Shown: positions 12,307 to 25,600 of the stretch, piece by piece
Layout of the letters: the number at the start of each line of letters is the position of its first letter
Numbering within the stretch: position 1 is the stretch's first letter
DNA from: Brachypodius melanocephalos
Taxonomy: Eukaryota; Chordata; Aves; Passeriformes; Pycnonotidae
DNA length: 64,000 bases
Direction of reading: 5' to 3'
Assembly (NCBI GenBank): GCA_013398615.1
Contig: VZSR01003371.1
Coordinates: 1,393,967 to 1,457,966 of the forward strand
The notes under the pieces: generated by a model
The model's database searches: none
Told to the model about the DNA's origin: nothing
What the model saw: the letters and a program-made list of their open reading frames with translations, nothing else
Position numbers and translations under genes: made by a program

Positions 12307-13257
12307 AGAGTGTGATGAACCTTCGTGGGGCTGAAAACACACTGGCCTCATGCAGAAATTCATCAGGGCTCATCTTTCCTTGGGATCCTTGGTTGATTGG
12401 AAAGGCTGTGCCTGCTTGGGGAAGCGTGTCCTGCAGGATTTGTGTTTCTGCTGCTTTGCTGGGAGAAGTGTTTGTTTCTTATGCACTTACAGAATTTAAA
12501 GGGACTGAAGGGAGAGGAAGGAAAGCAGGAGGAAGGACATTGGGAAGGAAGGAAGGAAGGCTGGTTTGCCCAGAGGCCCAAACAATGAAATGCAGCAGCG
12601 CTGAAATCTAAATATTCATGGTGACTATCAAAAGAAATCTAAACAAGTCTTATGCAAAGGTTTCTTTCCTTCCCACTTCTCCATGACTCCATGCTGGCAT
12701 TCCCAATTCTTACTTGCATAAATAAAATTAGGAAAAAATTATAAAGAAAATCACAAGTATTTTTAAGGAGTTTATTGGAGACATTAAAAAAAAAAAAAAA
12801 TCAGCCAAAATCAAACCCAGGGCTTTCAATTTGAATCTTTAAATAATTCTTTTTCTGCAAGATATGTTATAGCAGCTTCAGGCTAATTGAATAGGCTTTG
12901 ATACATCCAGAGTTTGATTTACAGGGTTCCTTGAAGAAATTGTTTTCTGTTTTCTCTGTTCAAACAATGAAAAGGAGTTTCAGTCAGGAGGGGAAAAAGC
13001 CAATTTAACACAGAGGATTTTGCAGTGCATCACACCATGCTTCTGATTCAAAGTATTTATCACCATGTTTCACTTGAGTAAACACTGTTGATTAGAACCC
13101 GAGCCAAATTACCAGACAACATGCTCCATGTCTGCTTTTATGTTGAATTCACACCATAGTTTATTTAGAGACAAAAAGCAATGCTATGGGATTTACCAGC
13201 AGCCTCTTCTTGTTGCATAAGGAGTCCAAGCTCCAGCTTCCTTGCAATACTACAAGA

Positions 13258-13282
13258 TGTTGATTTGTTTGGCAAATCAACA
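13258..13282. repeat. Perfect 10-bp inverted repeat with 5-base loop
   Basis: TGTTGATTTG (13258-13267) and CAAATCAACA (13273-13282) are exact complements around TTTGG. A stable short hairpin or dyad-symmetric protein site is possible. No gene is adjacent. Confidence 0.7.
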
Positions 13283-14788
13283 AACCAAATAAAGTGTGGT
13301 TCTTTAAACAAACCAGCTATGTACATCTATGACTGGAGTTAACAAGCCTCTGTAGTTGAATCATTCCAGTCAAAAGGCAATTTGTAAGCGCTGCTGTGCA
13401 GCTTCCAAACGTATTTGGAGAGAATCTCTCCCTCGTTCTACCACGCTGCATTTCATTATTGTGAGGAATGAACATAACAGCAGGAAATTTCATATAAAAA
13501 AAAAGGCTAAAAACAGGGCAGCGTTTTCAAATCCCCTCAGAAGCAGATTTTCAAAGATCTCCAGGCTCCTCCAGATGCAAACGGGCACTTTCTGGGATCT
13601 TCTGAGCATGTCTACACACATTAGGTGTCTGAAGTACTGTGGGAAAAAATAAGTTATAATTGGGCCATTAATTATTTTTATAACACACATTAAGGATGAT
13701 TTGTGAGTGATGATGTCGGCGAAGGAGGAAAAGTGGGCTGATTTATGCATGTCTTCCTGTCTACGTGAATATTCTTTGTGATGTGGTTTCAGCCTGGCTT
13801 TTCAAAATGTTCGCTTTGGTAGGATTTATTCCACAGCAAGACGTCAAATACCAGCTAATTAAGTCATACTTCATTAAGTAACTCTTTCACTGGGAACAGG
13901 TAGGATCCAGGCTCCTGGTTTGGTTATCTATCTCGAGGTGAGATGAATAGCCTTGTAAAAACTGTTCTCCATTTTACTCTTCCTACAGTGTACTGGAATC
14001 AAACATTTAACTGTTATGTGGTTAAAGTTCCATCAGAAATCCCCAATGTAATGGTTTCTACTCAAGGTTACAGCAATTGTTTTCCCTCTCCTTTCAGACA
14101 ACACAACCTCACAACTATTATTGGAGATATAACTTAAACCCTGTTAGAAATGCCTTAGATCATCTCATTTCTCAGTGGAAGCCAACCAGAGGATTGACAA
14201 AGGATCGGCAGATTCTTCCTCTGTTCCATAAAACAACAAAGAAATATTAATGGGGTTGTACATTTATGTTTTAATGTTTGCATTTATTTAAACATGGTGA
14301 GGGCAACTTTTTGAAAATAGGGCCATCTAAAAATAGGTATTGCATCATTATAAACAAATTACTCTTTCCTTGAACAAAATTTTAGACAAAAATAAACGTT
14401 TTTCTCATCATTGTCAGAAAGAATGCTTGCCGTATCTCCTAGAAATTCAAAGAGGTTAGAGCAGAGTTTTGCAGATTATCAGTTTGGAGATCCCAGCTCC
14501 TCAAAGTCATAGAGCAAGATAAAATCTAAACAATTTATTTCCTTTTAAAACTGAAGGATAAAATCAGTTGCCACCTTGGTGTTGGACATTAAAAAGGTTG
14601 GGTTTAAAGGTTGTGTGTTTAATGAAGTGGATGATATAATAACTTTGCATCTCAGACAGAAATTGGCTCACCCACAAAGGAAAAACCGTCTTCCCTTCCT
14701 GGTCCTCAATAGGAATATAAAAACTTCAGAGTCTGTAGTTCAGAATGAAATCTTATCCCAGGACTGCTGATATCCATTGATATCCATG

Positions 14789-14805
14789 GAATGCTTCAAG
14801 CATTC
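14789..14805. repeat. 17-base near-perfect palindrome
   Basis: GAATGCTT and AAGCATTC flank a single C. It follows two tandem GATATCCAT repeats at about 14770-14787. Role unknown. Confidence 0.6.
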
Positions 14806-15504
14806 TATGAATATTTTAAAAGAGATCTCTAATCTTCCATCTCCTCCACACTGAGATAACTGCCCTCGATTCCTTATCTTGGCCTATGACTTGAGGAGCT
14901 GGTCTCTCAAATTAAGCAGACACTCAGTCCTTTGCATCTTGCTGTGCACTGCTTTAGAATGCAGCTCAAGAGCCTGTGTTTATAGATGGGAAGTCACTAA
15001 ATCTAATTTTTCTCCCTCTCTAATTGCATTTTGCGCCATCAGCTATGAAAACGTGACCCCCACGGAAACTTAATGCTTCTGCCTGCATTACCTCACCTCC
15101 CCTGTGGATACACCCTCCCTGCCAGCTTTCTCCTTGTCAAATCTAGTGATGAACTACCCCTGGTGGGAACAATCTGCTGCCATTCCCTGATTTTCCCAAT
15201 TACATTTACCAGGAGCTTGGCTGTAACCTCCCAGAGCAGCACTAGTGAGAGGCAGCCTGTGTTTCTAGAAGGAAAAATTTGGCAGCAGGGACCTGAGCAT
15301 CCTTTTCATCCTTGGTCAGTGGGGGTTTGAGGTGGAAGCAATGGGTTTGGATAAACATCTGTGACCAGGGATGAAGTTTTTGGTGTAAGAGTTTGTGGTG
15401 TTGGTGCTGTTGTTATCAGTGGTAAGCTTGTCAAGCAATCCTCTGAAATACGTTGGTTTAAGCATCAAATAGAGGAAAAAGACATTCAGCAAAGAGGCTG
15501 GTGG

Positions 15505-15590
15505 AGGGAGAGGTGTCCCTGCCCTCATCAGGGGTTTGGAATGAGATGTTCCTTAAGGCCCCTTCCAACCCAAATCAGTCTGTTGCTATT
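15505..15590 (+). mobile_element. CR1 LINE, short 3' tail
   Basis: The stretch reads GAGGTGTCCCTGCCC, TTGGAATGAGATG, then GGCCCCTTCCAACCCAAATC, which is the CR1 3' end on the plus strand. The terminal ATTCTATGATT tail is degraded to an imperfect TATTATTCC. Confidence 0.85.
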
Positions 15591-15595
15591 ATTCC

Positions 15596-16904
15596 AGTTG
15601 CATACAGGATTATTCACCATGTGGCTGAAGAGCCCTTTGCACTCTCCACAACAACCACGACCTGCATTGAGTCCTCCAAGCAACTGGCCTGGAATTGTTT
15701 CTGGCACTTTCTCTTCTATGAAAGCAGAAAGAAAACTGAATGAATCTGCAGATGAAGAAAAATCCCTGTTGTTTTAATAAAAAACAAACCCATAACCTGC
15801 CCACAATGCTTAAATCTCAAAAGGAAATCTCTGCATTATTCCACAATGCATGGGGTTGATGTTGGAATGCTGATACTTGTGGTGGTTTAAGAAAAAAAAA
15901 TAAAATTAGCCCTGTTTTGGAGAGCCCCAAGGAACTGCTATTAGCTGCTTTTACAGCAGCCAGAGTATTCTTTAATATCTCTGAAGCTGTGGCACCTCAT
16001 GGACATGCAGGATGTGTCTGAAGCTTTATCAAACAGCCTTGAGAGACAGAATTGCTTGTGCAGTTGTGAAAGGGCTCAGTGAGGGCAGGGCAGGCAGCAG
16101 GTTTGCATTAATACAGAACATTTTCCACGGCACTGGGCAATGCTTTGGTCCTGGGATTGCTCAGCCAGGATGGAGCAGCTTTGGCTCTGGCTGTTTTGGG
16201 ACCATATTATCCAAAGTTTCTGGCACTAAAGGACTGAGTGGGCAAGCAAACAGGCTGCAACTAAAATAATCTGAGCCTGGTGGGGCTGTTTGATGTCGTG
16301 TCCCCTGCCCAGTCATTCACATTTAAATGCCAGCCTGAAGCATGTTTGCTAAATCCACCAGTACTGGGCATCGTTGATTTGTGGGAAAACTCCTGGAAAA
16401 GTTGAGGTGTTTGTTGTTGTTTTATCCCCCTCTGTAGCCACAGCAACCTCCTGTGCTCTGCTAGGCACTGAGCTGGTGAGTTTGTCTGGATCAGAGGTGC
16501 TCTCTCAGCCCCTGAGCTGGCTGCTCCTGATTTACACCAGCCTAGGGCTGTCTCCTCAGGAAGGCTTTAATTTACAGTGGCAACCTGGGCTAAAGTGCCA
16601 AACTGCCTTGTCTTAGCCTGGGTTTTATCTCAAAGTAATGATGTCAAGTCAATTCAAGTTAAGAACGAGCCTTTTTATGGTGCTTTTGGTTTTTTTTCTC
16701 TTTTCTGGGAGAGTGAAAAGGAGTGTCAGCTCACAAAGATTACTTTTAAAGCAGAATTGTTTTCAAAGCAAGCTGAAAGTGAACTGCAGCCATCCGTCAG
16801 CCAGGCTGTACTGCACAGTAAACTAATTTCCCATTTCTACTTAATTTGGTGTTTAGCTCTGTAATTTGTACATCTCAGAGAAGCTACTGTAAAGCCTCAG
16901 ACAA
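15596..16904. other. No gene seen (1.3 kb)
   Basis: Unique-looking, with an AAAAAAAAATAAAA run near 15893-15906. Several overlapping 60-138 codon frames occur, but none is recognisable and none shares a frame across plausible splice sites. Confidence 0.5.
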
Positions 16905-16906
16905 CC

Positions 16907-17075
16907 AAAAAAAAAGAAAAAAAAAGAAAAAAGAAAAGAAAAAAGACAACCTAAAGTAAACCATTAATAAAAAGCCACAAAAAAACCAAAAAAACCCACA
17001 AACAAACAAACAAAAACTAAAAAAACCCCCAAAAACAAACAAAAAACACACACACACAAAAAAAACCCCAACCCA
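16907..17075 (+). repeat. A-rich low-complexity tract, drifting from AAAAG to AAAC to CA
   Basis: About 170 bases that are overwhelmingly A. They begin with G-interrupted A runs, pass through ACAAACAAACAAAC and end with a short CACACACACA run and A8. It may be a decayed poly(A) tail, but no retroposed body or target duplication was found beside it. Confidence 0.9.
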
Positions 17076-19334
17076 AATTAGGAGTGTCTGGACTTACCTA
17101 GAATATCAATGTGTCCCTGACAAAGGCCCTTTGTGAGGAAACAAATCTGCATTGCCAACACTCCTAATTCTGCAAACTTTTCACATCATCTTAATTGTTC
17201 TCTCTGTTCAACTGCCCTTTTACATTTTCAATCAAATATATATATAATAAATTCATTATCTGCCTTATCTCTTGAAAGTGATCCATCAAGACGCAAAGAT
17301 GATGGCTCTTTCATAGATGTAAAGGATTTGCATACACAAGCTGTAGGAGTCCCTGACATGTTGTTCAAAAATTAAATCACTTGCATTCATCAGACAATGG
17401 ACTCGTCTTATGCAGTAAGAGAATATTCAATCAGCTGAAACAGATGCTTGGAGGAAATGTCATTCTTGAGGCAACGTTGCCATACTGACAGGTGCATGAG
17501 CCTCAACTGTAGAGCAAAGATGAAAAATCAAATGAAAATCTTTTTTTATTTTATTTAATGGCAACGAAAAACAATTACTTTTTAATGGGAAGCTGTAGCC
17601 ACATTTGCATCTGATGCCAGTTTGGATTGTTTCCATGTGTTACCCAAAAATCTGCCATGGGGAGGGCACTGCTGAGGAACCACTCATGCTGTGGAGTGAA
17701 GAATTCCACTACCCACTCAGAGGATGAAAGGGGACCTCAAACTTAACTCTATGGGAAGAACAATTAGAAAGAGACCATAATTTCCTGTGTGCTAATCTAT
17801 ACAGGAAAAGGGCTGCTCTGCTCTCTACATTGCAAATAAGGCTCACCTGCTAAGTGCTGCAGAGGAAAGGCCTTAAATCTATCTGTGTTTCATAAGATAA
17901 GGCAAAGGATTTTATCGATAGGGATTTATCTCCTTTCAGGTATCATCTGGAGGCAGAGGAAAATATCTGGGGGCTGAGGTGTGTCCTGGGCAAGAGAACT
18001 CCTGTTAGTTACTCACTCCTGAATTTTCCAGCTAAGTAATAACCCACCAGAAGCAATTGAGCAAAATGCATTACTGATTTAAGGTGTTACTTTTAAAATA
18101 TTACTACAGATCTTCTGCATGTGTTGGCCCTCCCAAGCATCACACATTTCCAGGCCCCCTTCCCAGCCACACAATTAATTTTGTTGTTGTCTATAAGGTA
18201 AAACTCTGGACATTGAGAAATACGGATAAATCAGACATATAAATCTTTGGAAAGGAGATAGGAAACTTCCAGAAAAATAGTTAATAGCAAAAAAGCATTT
18301 TCAAACAGGAGAGCATTCCATCAGAAAATATCCTTTTGCCAAGGGGCAGGGAAGGGGAGAAAGCTGTTAGTGAAGTTCACTCACTTTCAATTTTTTTTTT
18401 TTTTTCTAATTCCCTCCAAAATATCAAAGACTTTTTTTTTCCAGGTCATGAGGAAAGAAAAAAAATTCTCACTTGTGTGTTCTCTGATTGCAAGAACTCT
18501 CCGTTGCAGGCAGTCGACTTTACAGTCTGTCTTCAGAGGGCTCTTTTGGCTTCACAACTGCAGAGTTTGGGTTTGGGGGAGGTTAGTGGGGATTCTTTTT
18601 TCTTTTCTTCTTTTCTTCTTTTTTTTTTTTCCCTCTTTTTCACACTGTGTTTTACATGTTGAGAATTTCTTGGGTTTAGTCAAAAAATGCCTGCTGGTGC
18701 TTTCAGTGCCTCTCAGTGTCTCCAGCAACAATTATCCCTGACCAGCTTCCTTCCAGAATCTCATAAAAATATGCTTTGGGATACAGACAGAGTCTCACTC
18801 TCTCACACACACACAAGGGTTGCTACTGCCATTCTCTGTCAATTATTTTCTGTGGGAAATGAACTTGCTGCAAGAGATGGGGTGATTCTTTTTAAAGTCA
18901 TCTGTGTTGAATGGTTTCTTGGGGTGTTTTCTTATTGGGGGGAGCTCCTTTTGGTGAGAGATTCATCAGATCAGTAGCCAAGACTGCATTGTCTTGATTT
19001 TTGCATGCCAGTGGTGGGCTTACACTGAGTCCTGGCACTTGGAGATCCGTGCCTTTTATATTCTTGGGCTGAGGATGTGGATGCAGATGCCTTTGCCATC
19101 TGAGCAGCTCAGAGCGCTTTTCAGGCTCTCATTTAAATGCAGCGCAGCTCCCACCACTCTGCTGGCACGGCTTTGCAAAGAGTTGAGGGGGTGCTGGTGC
19201 CAAATATTGCACTGACCACATCCAGGGGCCTCATCCTCAGCTCTGCTGGGGCTGCTCTGCAGCTTGCTGCCAGGAGGAAATTGTTTCAGTCCTGTCTGCT
19301 TTATCTTGGCTGAGGTCAGGGTGAAAGACACGGG
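17076..19334. other. No gene seen (2.3 kb); pyrimidine tracts
   Basis: Contains a 15-base T run at 18391-18405 and a TTCTTTTC-type pyrimidine tract at about 18593-18642. The 108- and 123-codon frames around 18336-18741 owe their length to those tracts (poly-Phe/Leu/Ser) and are not genes. A short CACACACACACA run lies near 18805. Confidence 0.5.
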
Positions 19335-19692
19335 AAACGTAGAGTTGAGTTTGGTCTTGGTTGTTTATTCAATCTTATCTATTTATGGTCTCACAAAGTG
19401 TGAGCAAGTTAAAGAAATGAGGTAAAATGGAGAGCTTCTAACTCTTACCAAGACTATTTAAGTGATAATTACCCAATACCAAGGTGACACCTATATTATT
19501 TATACTTTTGACCCAATAATGACCACTCAAGGTCTGCAATGCAGACGCCTTTCACCCAGTTACAGAAAATCACCCAAATCCGTGAAGAAGAAGCAAGAAG
19601 AAGGCAAAGAAGAAGAACCCAGGCAACATCCTGAATCCTCCATCTTGGCCCACACACATTACTATATACCAAAACACCGAATCCAAGTTTTT
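19335..19692 (-). mobile_element. LTR-like repeat, copy 1 (pair with 59010-59368)
   Basis: Clearly homologous to 59010-59368: shared blocks include GAGAAATGAGG.AAAATGGAG, ACACCTATATTATTTATA, ACCCAATAATGACCAC, CACCCAGTTACAGAAAA and a GAAGAAG-rich purine tract. On the minus strand the order is a TATATAG box near 19666, then a GAATAAA poly(A)-like signal near 19367, the arrangement of a retroviral LTR promoter and R region. Exact ends are unclear; an upstream U3 part may run past 19692. Retroviral class is not determined. Confidence 0.7.
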
Positions 19693-22600
19693 CACCCTTT
19701 AAGATCACACAGCACCACTCAAACTGCACATCCACAACCCCAGTGCTATCACACAATCTCGGGAGCCTGTTCCAAAGCCTCAAGTCAAATGTGATGCTTG
19801 TCTGAGGGTCAGCACCCCTCAGATCAGAAAGCCAGAAATTTTCAGCCTCCGGGGGTTCCAACAGGAAACAGCCTTGGGGTCACTGTGGTCACTGTGGCCA
19901 CAATCCTAAAAACCTGCGTGTCCACAGGGATGGCAACACCCTGACCAGGACGAGGGATGTGGCTGAGGGTCAAAGGTTATAGGTGGAAATCCTCGTGCCC
20001 AGATTTGGCTTTGCTGGTCCCCAGCTGCCAGAACAGTTGGCACACGCTAAAAACAGGGAGACAAAAAGGAGGTGAAGGTTGTTTTTCTCTCCCTCTGTGC
20101 TAAACTGGGATATTGTCCCCCCTTTTAAATGTCTTTCGGTGTTACTCTTGGTGATGTACATTTAAAACCTTCATGCTGAAAAACAGTTATTTGCAATGAA
20201 GGTAAAGAATACTCTTATTCAGTTAAAGGAAGTGAGTATTTGTTCTTGCAAGATAAAACCTTCCAAACTGTTCCTTGTCCAAAAGACAGTTGGGTACACA
20301 TGGATGAGCACCTCTTTTGTGGTTCTCCCTAAATGCTCACATTTAAGAAAACAAGTAAGTAAGAAAAATTATGTCCTGCTGATAAAAGCCGCAGCTTTGC
20401 AGCCTCCACCTGCTTTTCCTTATTAAAAAGTAAAATTTTACTCTTTAGTCTGGATCAATACTGGACTCCAGCGGGGTCTTGGCCTCTGGGTGGTTAAAAA
20501 GGGATACAACAATCACCAATCCTCTGGGCAGCACACATGCTTGGGGCTGGCAGCCTGTCCCTTCTGTGAGTGTGTGATGGTCAGCAGGGCCAGGCCTTCA
20601 GAGCCCTTTTGTCTGCAGTGACAGGAGCAGGGTGTTGTCAGAGAGCTGCAGCTTGATGCACTTGGCTGGGTGAAAGCATTGAATCCACACTTTTTTTATC
20701 CCTATTCAGCACAGTTTGGTGCGTGTTGTCTGCAATTCTTTGAATCTGTTGGCTGAATGAACGCTCCAAGCAGTTCAAAAGCACATAGAAATTCTCTTTT
20801 TTCCTGCTCCATGTCAGTACATCAATGCTCCCAACACCTTGTTGCCTGGCTGGCCATGGCATCTGGGTGCGTGCTCAGGACGTGGCAGCCACATCCTGCA
20901 AAAAACCCTTGCTTTGCTCTTTGAAAATGTCACTGACCTTATGAAAAGCCTGAGACAGGCTGGAGGAGTAAATTACAGCACAGAGTTTCTGTGTGATATT
21001 AGGAGCAGAAAGACAGTCACAGGGCTGGTCCCTGCAGGCACCACCACAGGGTCAGGACACAAATCCTTCACCAGTTGATCCACTGTTGAGGTGAGAGTGC
21101 CAAGCAAACTGGGCAAAATGCTGGTGATGGGGCCATGTAACTTCCTGGCTGTACAGAACATGGTAAATAAACACCCTCCCCACCTACAGGGCTGCACTCT
21201 CCTGTCCTGACACAGCCTCTTGCACTGCCAGGACAGCCAAGGGCACAAATACCTCTAAGTGGTTTTGCTCTCCTAATGACTAAAAGCTGCTCCTTTCGTT
21301 CCTTTTGTCTTTTGCTGACTCTGTTCCTCCTCCCTGCCTCTGCCTGATCTCCAGCAGTCTGTGTAATAGTGCCATAACCACTAAATCCTCTCTCAGCCTC
21401 CTTGGTATTAACTGCTGTTGTCACCAGCTACTTCTTGTCAACATTACCTGATCCCCTTTGTGCATAGCCCTGTCTTAACACATTCTACCTGAAATTCATC
21501 AGTATATTCAGGGAAGAGATATGTAGGGAAAGAGAACTCTGCTTTTCAATCCTCCTTTATTTGGGGAAAAAAAAAAAAATCTCTCCCTGCGTGCAGAGCT
21601 GGAAAACGATTTGATTTATGTTACTGCAACTCCACTGATTCCACCCAAAGTTTCTCTAATTTCAACTGGTATAAGGCAGATTAAAATCCATCTCAGAGTA
21701 CAGTACCTTGCTGCTGTGGAATTACTTTTGACTGGGTGAGAGATAGGGGGCATTTTCCCAGTCTGAAATACATTTTCATCGTTATCTCTTGCGCGGGGCT
21801 CAGTGAGAGACTGTTACTGGAATTCTCTGCAAATCACCTGAATTACAGATAATCCTTTAGCAGCCCAGGAGCAATAAAAGACTGCATGGCATGGGAGGGA
21901 ATGTTTCTGCATGCCCTGAATGCAGTGGAAGCACAAAAAACTGCCTGCCAGCAGCACATCCTGTCCAAGGGTGGAGAAGAGCTGCCTTACCTTGCCCAAG
22001 GAGGGGTGAACGTGGCCCCAACATTTCTGATGTGCTGCCCTGTGGTTATCTCACTGATTTACAGCCAGTCTGGCTTCAGGTTATCCTCTTGAAATGTTTC
22101 TTTTAGCAGAAGATGTTTTATTTAAGGCTGGGAATACATTTGCAAAGTATTTTGGAGTGTCCTGGTTTGTCTTGCTGCGTATCCTCCACATACCATGGAA
22201 TATCTTCTCTCTGCTCTCCCCCGACTTCCCTTACCTCTGCTGATACTTTGCTTTTCACACACCTGGGCAGGGGCAAGCTTTTGTTCTCCACACTTCATTC
22301 GGTGGAGAGGTAGGAAAAGGACAACAGGTCCAACTCCCAGTCCAGTGCTCCATGAACTCCAGTTTGCACCAGTTAAAGACACAGCCCAAATCTTACCCGG
22401 CTCCTGGAATATTCATTTACATCTTTTTCATCACAGATTCTCCAGCATTTTCTTCTTTAAGAGGAGTTCTAGTTTGGGCAAGTTTGGACAGTTTGTCCAT
22501 CTGTTTCATTGTCTTGCCAGGAGGCTCTGCACCCCTGTCTTTTAACCAGTTCATGCCCAAAGAGATCACACCAACCTCAGCCTTTATCCCACCTGAAGCC

Positions 22601-25600
22601 AACACTTTTTCTTCCTCTCTTTCATACCTTTTCTCACCATTATAACACCAGCTAATGAGAAGCAAGCAATACTTAGTTGGAATTTTTTCGTCCCAAATCA
22701 GGAGGGAAAATATATATATATATAGTGATATTCACATTGCAAAATAAATGTGTGATATCCTCATAAGCATGAGGATTGGTCTGCAATTAAGACAGCTGGA
22801 TGCTTCAAGCAGTATGTCAGTGCAGAAGCAATCCCGCATCTCAGCTGAGTGAATTTATTTTATTCATGGTTTCAGACATGCTGGAGGTCTGCAATCTCCA
22901 TTAATGTGTTGCCCCAGCTTCTGAGGAGTTTAGGAAGAACTGAACTTCTGGAAACTTCTGTGATTACTTGCTAGGAGAGAAATGAGCCAGAAAAGAGCCT
23001 GGTTCTTGTATAATTGATCTCATCATCTATATTTATGTGAAAGACAGCAGGCAGGTGAATTCTGCTCCCACTCTCATGCTCAGTCCTGAGCTGAAGCTCT
23101 TTGTGCCCTAATAGACATGCTGATGGGATTTATTAATAAACCAAATAGGCTTGCATCAGGCCCAGACTTCAGGCCAGCGTCTGATTTTGCTTGTTGTGGC
23201 TGCATTTATAATTCTTTACTATATAAAGTAATGTGTTAGCATCCAGTTCTCCCATCACAATATTGCTAGCAGGGCTTTCCTTTTACACAGTAAATATTTC
23301 AGTGTTAAATGGTCTTACCAAACACTTCGGACATCCATCCCTAAGACAGGCAGTGGATATGTTTCTCCTGCAGTTTTGGCCATCAATATTTGATGATTAA
23401 ACCATGACATTTATGCAACACACACAGATTGATTGACTGGGAAGCGTAAGGAAACCAGGAGTCTGTCAGAAGGGTTGGTAAAGGCTCTGGGGCTCTGTGA
23501 AAGTGCACAAGTGTTTTGTGCTGAATTCTGTGCAGATTTCCAGTGAAGGAATGCAAAACAAAAGGGGGAGAGTGCCTTATTCCCTTAAATGATGAACCAC
23601 AGGAACAGTCATTTCATCTCTATTTGAAAAGGATTTCCATGGATGAGGGAGAGGCTGTCAAGGGAAAGAGCAAATGAGGGTTTGAGATGAGAATGACCTG
23701 AACAACAGATTTCCTCAATCCTGAAGTCATTGCATCACCCAAAATTATATATAGCTTAGATCTGGCTATGCCAGGAGTGCTCAGAGATGAGTCAGAGTCA
23801 AGCCAAACCCACCCAGCAGAGAGACAGAGAAGAGCACACAAGCTGCCTGTGTCTGAAGAACTCAAGTGAGTGGATGTTTGGTAGGGAAAGGAATAAAAAT
23901 TCTGTTTTGACTACACTGATTTTAGATGTGCTAGGAGCTTTCAGCTGGACACTGCCACAGATTAAGGTAGGAAATATTGAAGATGCTTCCTAGGCTGACC
24001 CTAATGCAAGAGAGGGTCCAGGAGACCCCAAAGCTGCAGCTCAGCCATCCCATCAGCATTCCTGAGCTTTTCAGAAGCTTAAGCAAAACAGCCCAAATTA
24101 GATTTATGCCGTTAAGTAAAAGGCTGAGGTTTAAATCCTGGTAAAGCTGATTCATTCCCTGCTACTCCGTATTTTAAAGGGCAGACTGTCAGCCAGTGAA
24201 ACGCTGACCCTGTCTCTGTGCAGCCCCTCACAAACCCTGTCTGCTCGTGTTTGGTTTGGAAGCCTGCAGGAGTAAATGCACAGGACTACGTGACTTGCAT
24301 GATCCTGCAGCCCAGCACACTCAGAACCCCATAACTCACTGTTTACAAACACATTCACAAGTCTCTTTGCTTGGTGATGGGAGTAAATGAGCAAACAGGC
24401 TCAGCAGGCACTTACCTGATTTCCCGAGCACAGTAAAACCATTTAGTTTGTTCCAAAAAGCTACAGGGGATGAGATGGGAGGGGAAGCTCTTCCTGATTC
24501 TAATTTCTAAATATATTAGGTGCAAACAATTCACTTTTATGAGAAAGTTTAACATTTAGCTCTATGAATACGAATCTTTGTTATCTGCTCAGATGAAGAT
24601 TGCCATCTTTCAAACCCATCACTTCTGCCACATCTATTAGATAAGGTCCTTTTCTGTCATTTTTCCATCCAGCTCAGTGTCTGATAGTAGGAAATTAGCA
24701 CAGGGCTATAAATTCTCCCTGCTGTCTGATTTTGTCCTCAGCAGAGATATTTTTTCCTCATTCAATTTCATTTCTTATTTTGTCAGTGCATTGTATTTCA
24801 GAAATAGCTTGCCGGTTTTTTTGTTGGGATTTTTTGTTGTTGTTCTTCAAGCAATTACCATGCTATAGCTACAAAAAGTCATTTGCTTTCATTCAGGAAG
24901 GCTTTCTCGCTCAGTGCCAATAGAGAAGATTGTAATATGCTGCAAATTCTTCATTTCTATTTAGGTTTGGAGTGTGCCTGTTAGTTTCTAGAGAATAAAT
25001 CATCACTGTCTGATGACTGAAATGACCTTAAGTCTCTACAGCAATTTTAAATGAAGCTAAGTTGATTCTCATTAAACACACGTAATTTTGCCAAGCATTT
25101 CAGTTATTTATTCTCTTTGTTGATGGTCTGGATCATTTCAAATCCTTTTCTGCAGCTAATTATCAAACTATGTTTCGTTCTAAGTCTGATTGATACTGCC
25201 ATGCCCTTTTAGGAGCCGTAGATATGATAGCAAAACGTGCTCTCCTCAAAGCACCAAGAATTTTCTGGGAATTGAATTTCACCTTGAATCACTCCAGCTT
25301 AGCCACGTTATCTTTTATTAGCTTTGCCTTAAAGCCTCTTTCTCCAGAATTTCGTACGTGGTTATCTCTCAAGACACTTTCTGCTATCACTGCTTGTGAT
25401 ATTTAACCTCACCCTGCTATCCAGGCAGCACATTGATTTACCACATTCCTGATACTGATTTCCCATCATCGATGCCCATTCAGGCTGCTTTGAGCACATT
25501 CAGCAATAAGACACCTGAAACACCCACGCTGCGGAAATTTTATGGTTTGAGAGCCAAGATTTTTTTATAACTCCTAAGTGCACCTTCGCTTTCTTTATTG

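Larger units (their letters stand above)
12307..15504. other. No gene seen (3.2 kb)
   Basis: Contains a GGAA run at 12542-12560, a 15-base A run at 12786-12800, a 10-bp perfect hairpin at 13258-13282 and a 17-base palindrome at 14789-14805. Open frames reach only about 99 codons, with no recognisable product. The stretch 13340-13870 has relatively many CpG sites for AT-rich DNA, which might mark a conserved non-coding element; this is weak. Confidence 0.5.

Noticed and set aside
16907..17075. A-rich tract as a CRISPR-like or satellite array
   Set aside because: No spaced identical repeats; it is drifting simple sequence in a vertebrate genome.
18336..18741. Hydrophobic Phe-rich membrane-like frames
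   Set aside because: They derive from T-rich pyrimidine tracts.
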